In this document: in pieces, positions 62,121-64,000 of the stretch
Layout: the number at the start of each line of letters is the position of its first letter
Numbering within the stretch: the first letter of the stretch is position 1
NCBI GenBank assembly: GCA_017544525.1
Contig: JAFYEA010000025.1
Coordinates: 1-64,000, forward strand
Length of the DNA stretch: 64,000 nucleotides
Source of the DNA: Bacilli bacterium
Lineage (GTDB): Bacteria > Bacillota_I > Bacilli_A > RF39 > UBA660
Reading direction: 5' to 3'
The notes under the pieces: generated by a model
The model's input: only the letters and a program-made list of their open reading frames with translations
The model's database searches: none
What the model was told of the DNA's origin: nothing
Translations under genes and position numbers: made by a program

Positions 62121-62661
62121 TTTTAAACTTTCTTAATCTTAAAGTTTCAGTAAAACCTCTTGTATTAATTGAATTATTTTTCATATAACTATACCAATCA
62201 TAATAACCAAATTCATCATTATCTACTTTTACTTCTATAGTTTTACTAATAATTCTTTTATATTCATCATCCTTAGATGTATCAACTACTTTAGTAACAA
62301 CAGGTTTTAATACTTTATAATATAATTCTTTAGGCCACACTCCAACTAATAAACAATCATATACTTTATCATCACTTTCTAACCATGAATGAAATTGTTT
62401 TTCATCAAAACATGTTAAAAAACCATCACATATTTTATATTCATCACTTAAAAATTGTTTTAAATATCTAGCTTTTAAATAAATAGAACACCCATGAAAT
62501 GATTGCATAGATTTCAAAAATGATAACATAGATTTATCATCTTTATTTTTATGACTATTTAATTCTTTTATTAATCCATCTTCATAAGAAACAATGTTCC
62601 CATTCAAAACATTTTCACAATATTCTTTATATACTTTTAAATCATTACTACTGCATAACAT
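62113..62661 (-). CDS. Papain/transglutaminase-like protein
   Basis: 182 residues. Cys in FHGCSIYLKARYL (about 57), His in FHSWLESDDKVYDCLLVGVW (about 91) and Asp in VYDCL: the Cys-His-Asp order with HSWLE preceding VYD is the layout of transglutaminase-like hydrolases (similar to lasso-peptide B proteins). No precursor peptide was seen nearby. It ends in TGA. ATG after GGTGAAGG. Second member of a coupled run 62113-61758-61187-60778. Confidence 0.6.
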   Translation of the reverse strand: MLCSSNDLKVYKEYCENVLNGNIVSYEDGLIKELNSHKNKDDKSMLSFLKSMQSFHGCSIYLKARYLKQFLSDEYKICDGFLTCFDEKQFHSWLESDDKVYDCLLVGVWPKELYYKVLKPVVTKVVDTSKDDEYKRIISKTIEVKVDNDEFGYYDWYSYMKNNSINTRGFTETLRLRKFKNE

Positions 62662-62698
62662 TTACCTTCACCATAATAATTTTATCATTATAAAAGAA

Positions 62699-62719
62699 AA
62701 ATGCAAATAATTTGCATTT
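62699..62719 (-). terminator. Intrinsic terminator of the 62718 gene
   Basis: AAATGCAAA/TTTGCATTT (62699-62707/62711-62719) with a three-base loop, then T residues on the minus strand; it touches the stop codon. Confidence 0.8.
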
Positions 62720-64000
62720 ATCTTCCTAACTCATGACCAAGAGAATCTTTTATTTCATTTATTATTAACTCTTTTAATTGATTTTTCGTCAAATATATTA
62801 CTCCATTTTGATCTGGAACAATTTGATAATAATCTAAATAATATTCAAGATAATTAAAGTAATATACTTCATCATAATATTCATCAAATCCTTCAATTTC
62901 ATTCACATGAATTATACGCTCTTTACTTCCATCAGCATAACATATATAAATATATCCATCATTTATATCACAAAATATAGTATTATCTCTTGCATAACAA
63001 TTATCACCATCAATATTTACAATAACAGGTTTTATAAAATCAATTATTGTTTCTAAACGTGGAATGGTTCTATATGTAACTTCTTTTGTTTCTTCATCTT
63101 TAATTTCAATTGTTTCTTCATACTCTTTATATGTCAATTTAACATCTTTCATAATAACTTGAAGACTAAACATTGCTTCTGTTATAGAATTTTGAGAAGT
63201 TAATTCATCTAAATGATTATCATTATTAAAGTATTGAACATCTATATATTTCTTATATTCAATCTTGGAACTTAAAGGAACAAAATCTTCACATGATTTA
63301 TAAATAACATTATTATCTTTAGTAATTTGAAAAGTTATTTCACCTTTATCATTTTTACCAAACTCGATAAATATACTATCATCAAGAACACCATCATATA
63401 CAACTTCCCCACTTGATAAAGTAAATGCATTAGCATATATGTCATCATTTTTAAGATCACATTCATCAATTAAATCTTTTATCATTTCTTGTGATAAAAC
63501 TTTACTATCATGATTTTCAAGATATGTTTGAATCTTTAGAAAGCCACAATCTCTAATCCTATAAAGAACAAATAAATCTTTATTAATAACCAATTCTTTT
63601 TCTTCATTATTTTCATCTAAATAAATCATTACTATTGGTTCACTTGTTAATACATCTGTCTCTTGAGAAACATTTTCAGTAGCATAATTACGAATACCAA
63701 TATTATTAACAACATCACTTTTTGATTTAACTAAATAGTATATTCCTTTATATTCAACAATATATTCTAAATCACTCACTATTTTCATATCTTCTTCAGA
63801 AGAAAATTCTTTCGCAATACATAAATCTCTATAATAATTAAAATATGTTTTTTCTCGTATTGATTGTCTCCATACATTCATATAATTTGAATCATGAGTC
63901 AATAAACATTCATATCTTTCTTTAAATAATAAATATTGTTCTTGTATTTCCTCTAATGTTTCACAATCTTCTAACATTTTAAAGAATATTGTATCTATTA
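62718..64000 (-). CDS. Uncharacterised protein, probably cut by the window edge
   Basis: At least 419 residues from the first ATG at 63977, but that ATG has no Shine-Dalgarno and the frame stays open to the edge, so the N-terminus is probably outside. Cytoplasmic, acidic, no membrane helix. Blocks include EDMKIVSDLEYIVEYKGIYY, VIYKSCEDFVPLSSKIEYKK and IPRLETIIDFIKPVIVNIDG; no known family. A terminator separates it from 62113. Confidence 0.55.
   Translation of the reverse strand, partial: IDTIFFKMLEDCETLEEIQEQYLLFKERYECLLTHDSNYMNVWRQSIREKTYFNYYRDLCIAKEFSSEEDMKIVSDLEYIVEYKGIYYLVKSKSDVVNNIGIRNYATENVSQETDVLTSEPIVMIYLDENNEEKELVINKDLFVLYRIRDCGFLKIQTYLENHDSKVLSQEMIKDLIDECDLKNDDIYANAFTLSSGEVVYDGVLDDSIFIEFGKNDKGEITFQITKDNNVIYKSCEDFVPLSSKIEYKKYIDVQYFNNDNHLDELTSQNSITEAMFSLQVIMKDVKLTYKEYEETIEIKDEETKEVTYRTIPRLETIIDFIKPVIVNIDGDNCYARDNTIFCDINDGYIYICYADGSKERIIHVNEIEGFDEYYDEVYYFNYLEYYLDYYQIVPDQNGVIYLTKNQLKELIINEIKDSLGHELGR

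Noticed and set aside
1..64000. CRISPR arrays, insertion sequences, prophage, integrons
   Set aside because: No direct repeat array, transposase, integrase or terminal inverted repeat pair was seen; the AT-rich hairpins are terminators.

Overview
The window looks like ordinary chromosome from a very AT-rich, low-GC Gram-positive bacterium of the Bacilli/Mollicutes-related side of the Firmicutes, perhaps one of the uncultured gut lineages with small genomes. The reasons are Bacilli-type gene order (rplJ-rplL-ybxB-rpoB; recD2-small ORF-yrrI; gpsB-rnpB-rodZ-pgsA-recA; ftsY-ylxM; cdaA-cdaR), a class B RNase P RNA, strong AGGAGG-type ribosome binding sites, and SpoVS and GpsB proteins. TGA is a stop codon here: it ends the genes at 23090, 60778 and 62113 in tight junctions with the next gene or terminator. 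This is therefore not the Mycoplasma code. The lineage is inferred, not proven. I saw no insertion sequence, prophage, CRISPR array or integron.

Almost every gene is on the minus strand; only four are on the plus strand (19608, 32556, 56905, 60327). Reading the plus-strand coordinates upward: 1-3035 is the RNA polymerase/ribosomal stalk locus (rpoB start, ybxB-like methyltransferase, rplL, rplJ and its attenuated L10 leader). 3077-6129 holds a secreted CxxC thioredoxin-fold protein and the c-di-AMP synthesis pair cdaA-cdaR. 6225-11928 holds lineage-specific surface or membrane proteins, spoVS and an AI-2E family transporter. 11995-16850 holds recD2 with a tiny downstream gene, the tag glycosylase, tRNA-Arg(CCU) and an HD hydrolase. 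16851-18713 is rseP-cdsA. 20235-22003 is a SigF/SigG-like sigma factor behind an unknown membrane protein. 22140-27271 is an operon of an FNT channel, a 100-residue protein and a 1393-residue repeat protein. 27328-32445 holds a D,D-carboxypeptidase, a slipin, two pilin-like small proteins, ylxM-ftsY, a MazG-like hydrolase and a methyltransferase. 32556-34235 is RNase J. 34244-43332 holds CYTH, metallophosphoesterase, GNAT, CPBP protease, tRNA-Ala(UGC), PHP, yvcK, a degenerate VanY and recA. 43571-50453 holds pgsA, rodZ, rnpB, gpsB, fmt, priA, an MBL hydrolase and a HAD protein. 50544-55322 is a 1592-residue cysteine-rich surface protein. 55394-64000 holds miaB, uvrB, a GH13-like protein, a hotdog thioesterase and a run of papain/transglutaminase-like small proteins.

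Most of the content is core: transcription, translation, envelope, recombination and repair. The accessory interest is in (i) enzymes whose catalytic residues are lost (a VanY without any of its three zinc ligands, a GH13 protein with Lys for His in region IV, and PriA with DECQ), (ii) the sporulation-type sigma factor preceded by a 0A-box-like sequence, (iii) the 1393-residue repeat protein with an FNT channel, (iv) secreted cysteine chemistry (CPFC thioredoxin-fold protein and Cys-rich giant), and (v) compact regulation: a mutually exclusive terminator/antiterminator before rplJ, two divergent promoters sharing a -35 box, stop codons embedded in terminator hairpins, and an rnpB whose P1 stem overlaps the gpsB stop codon. 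Starts below were chosen by the ribosome binding site, so several are shorter than the longest open frame.
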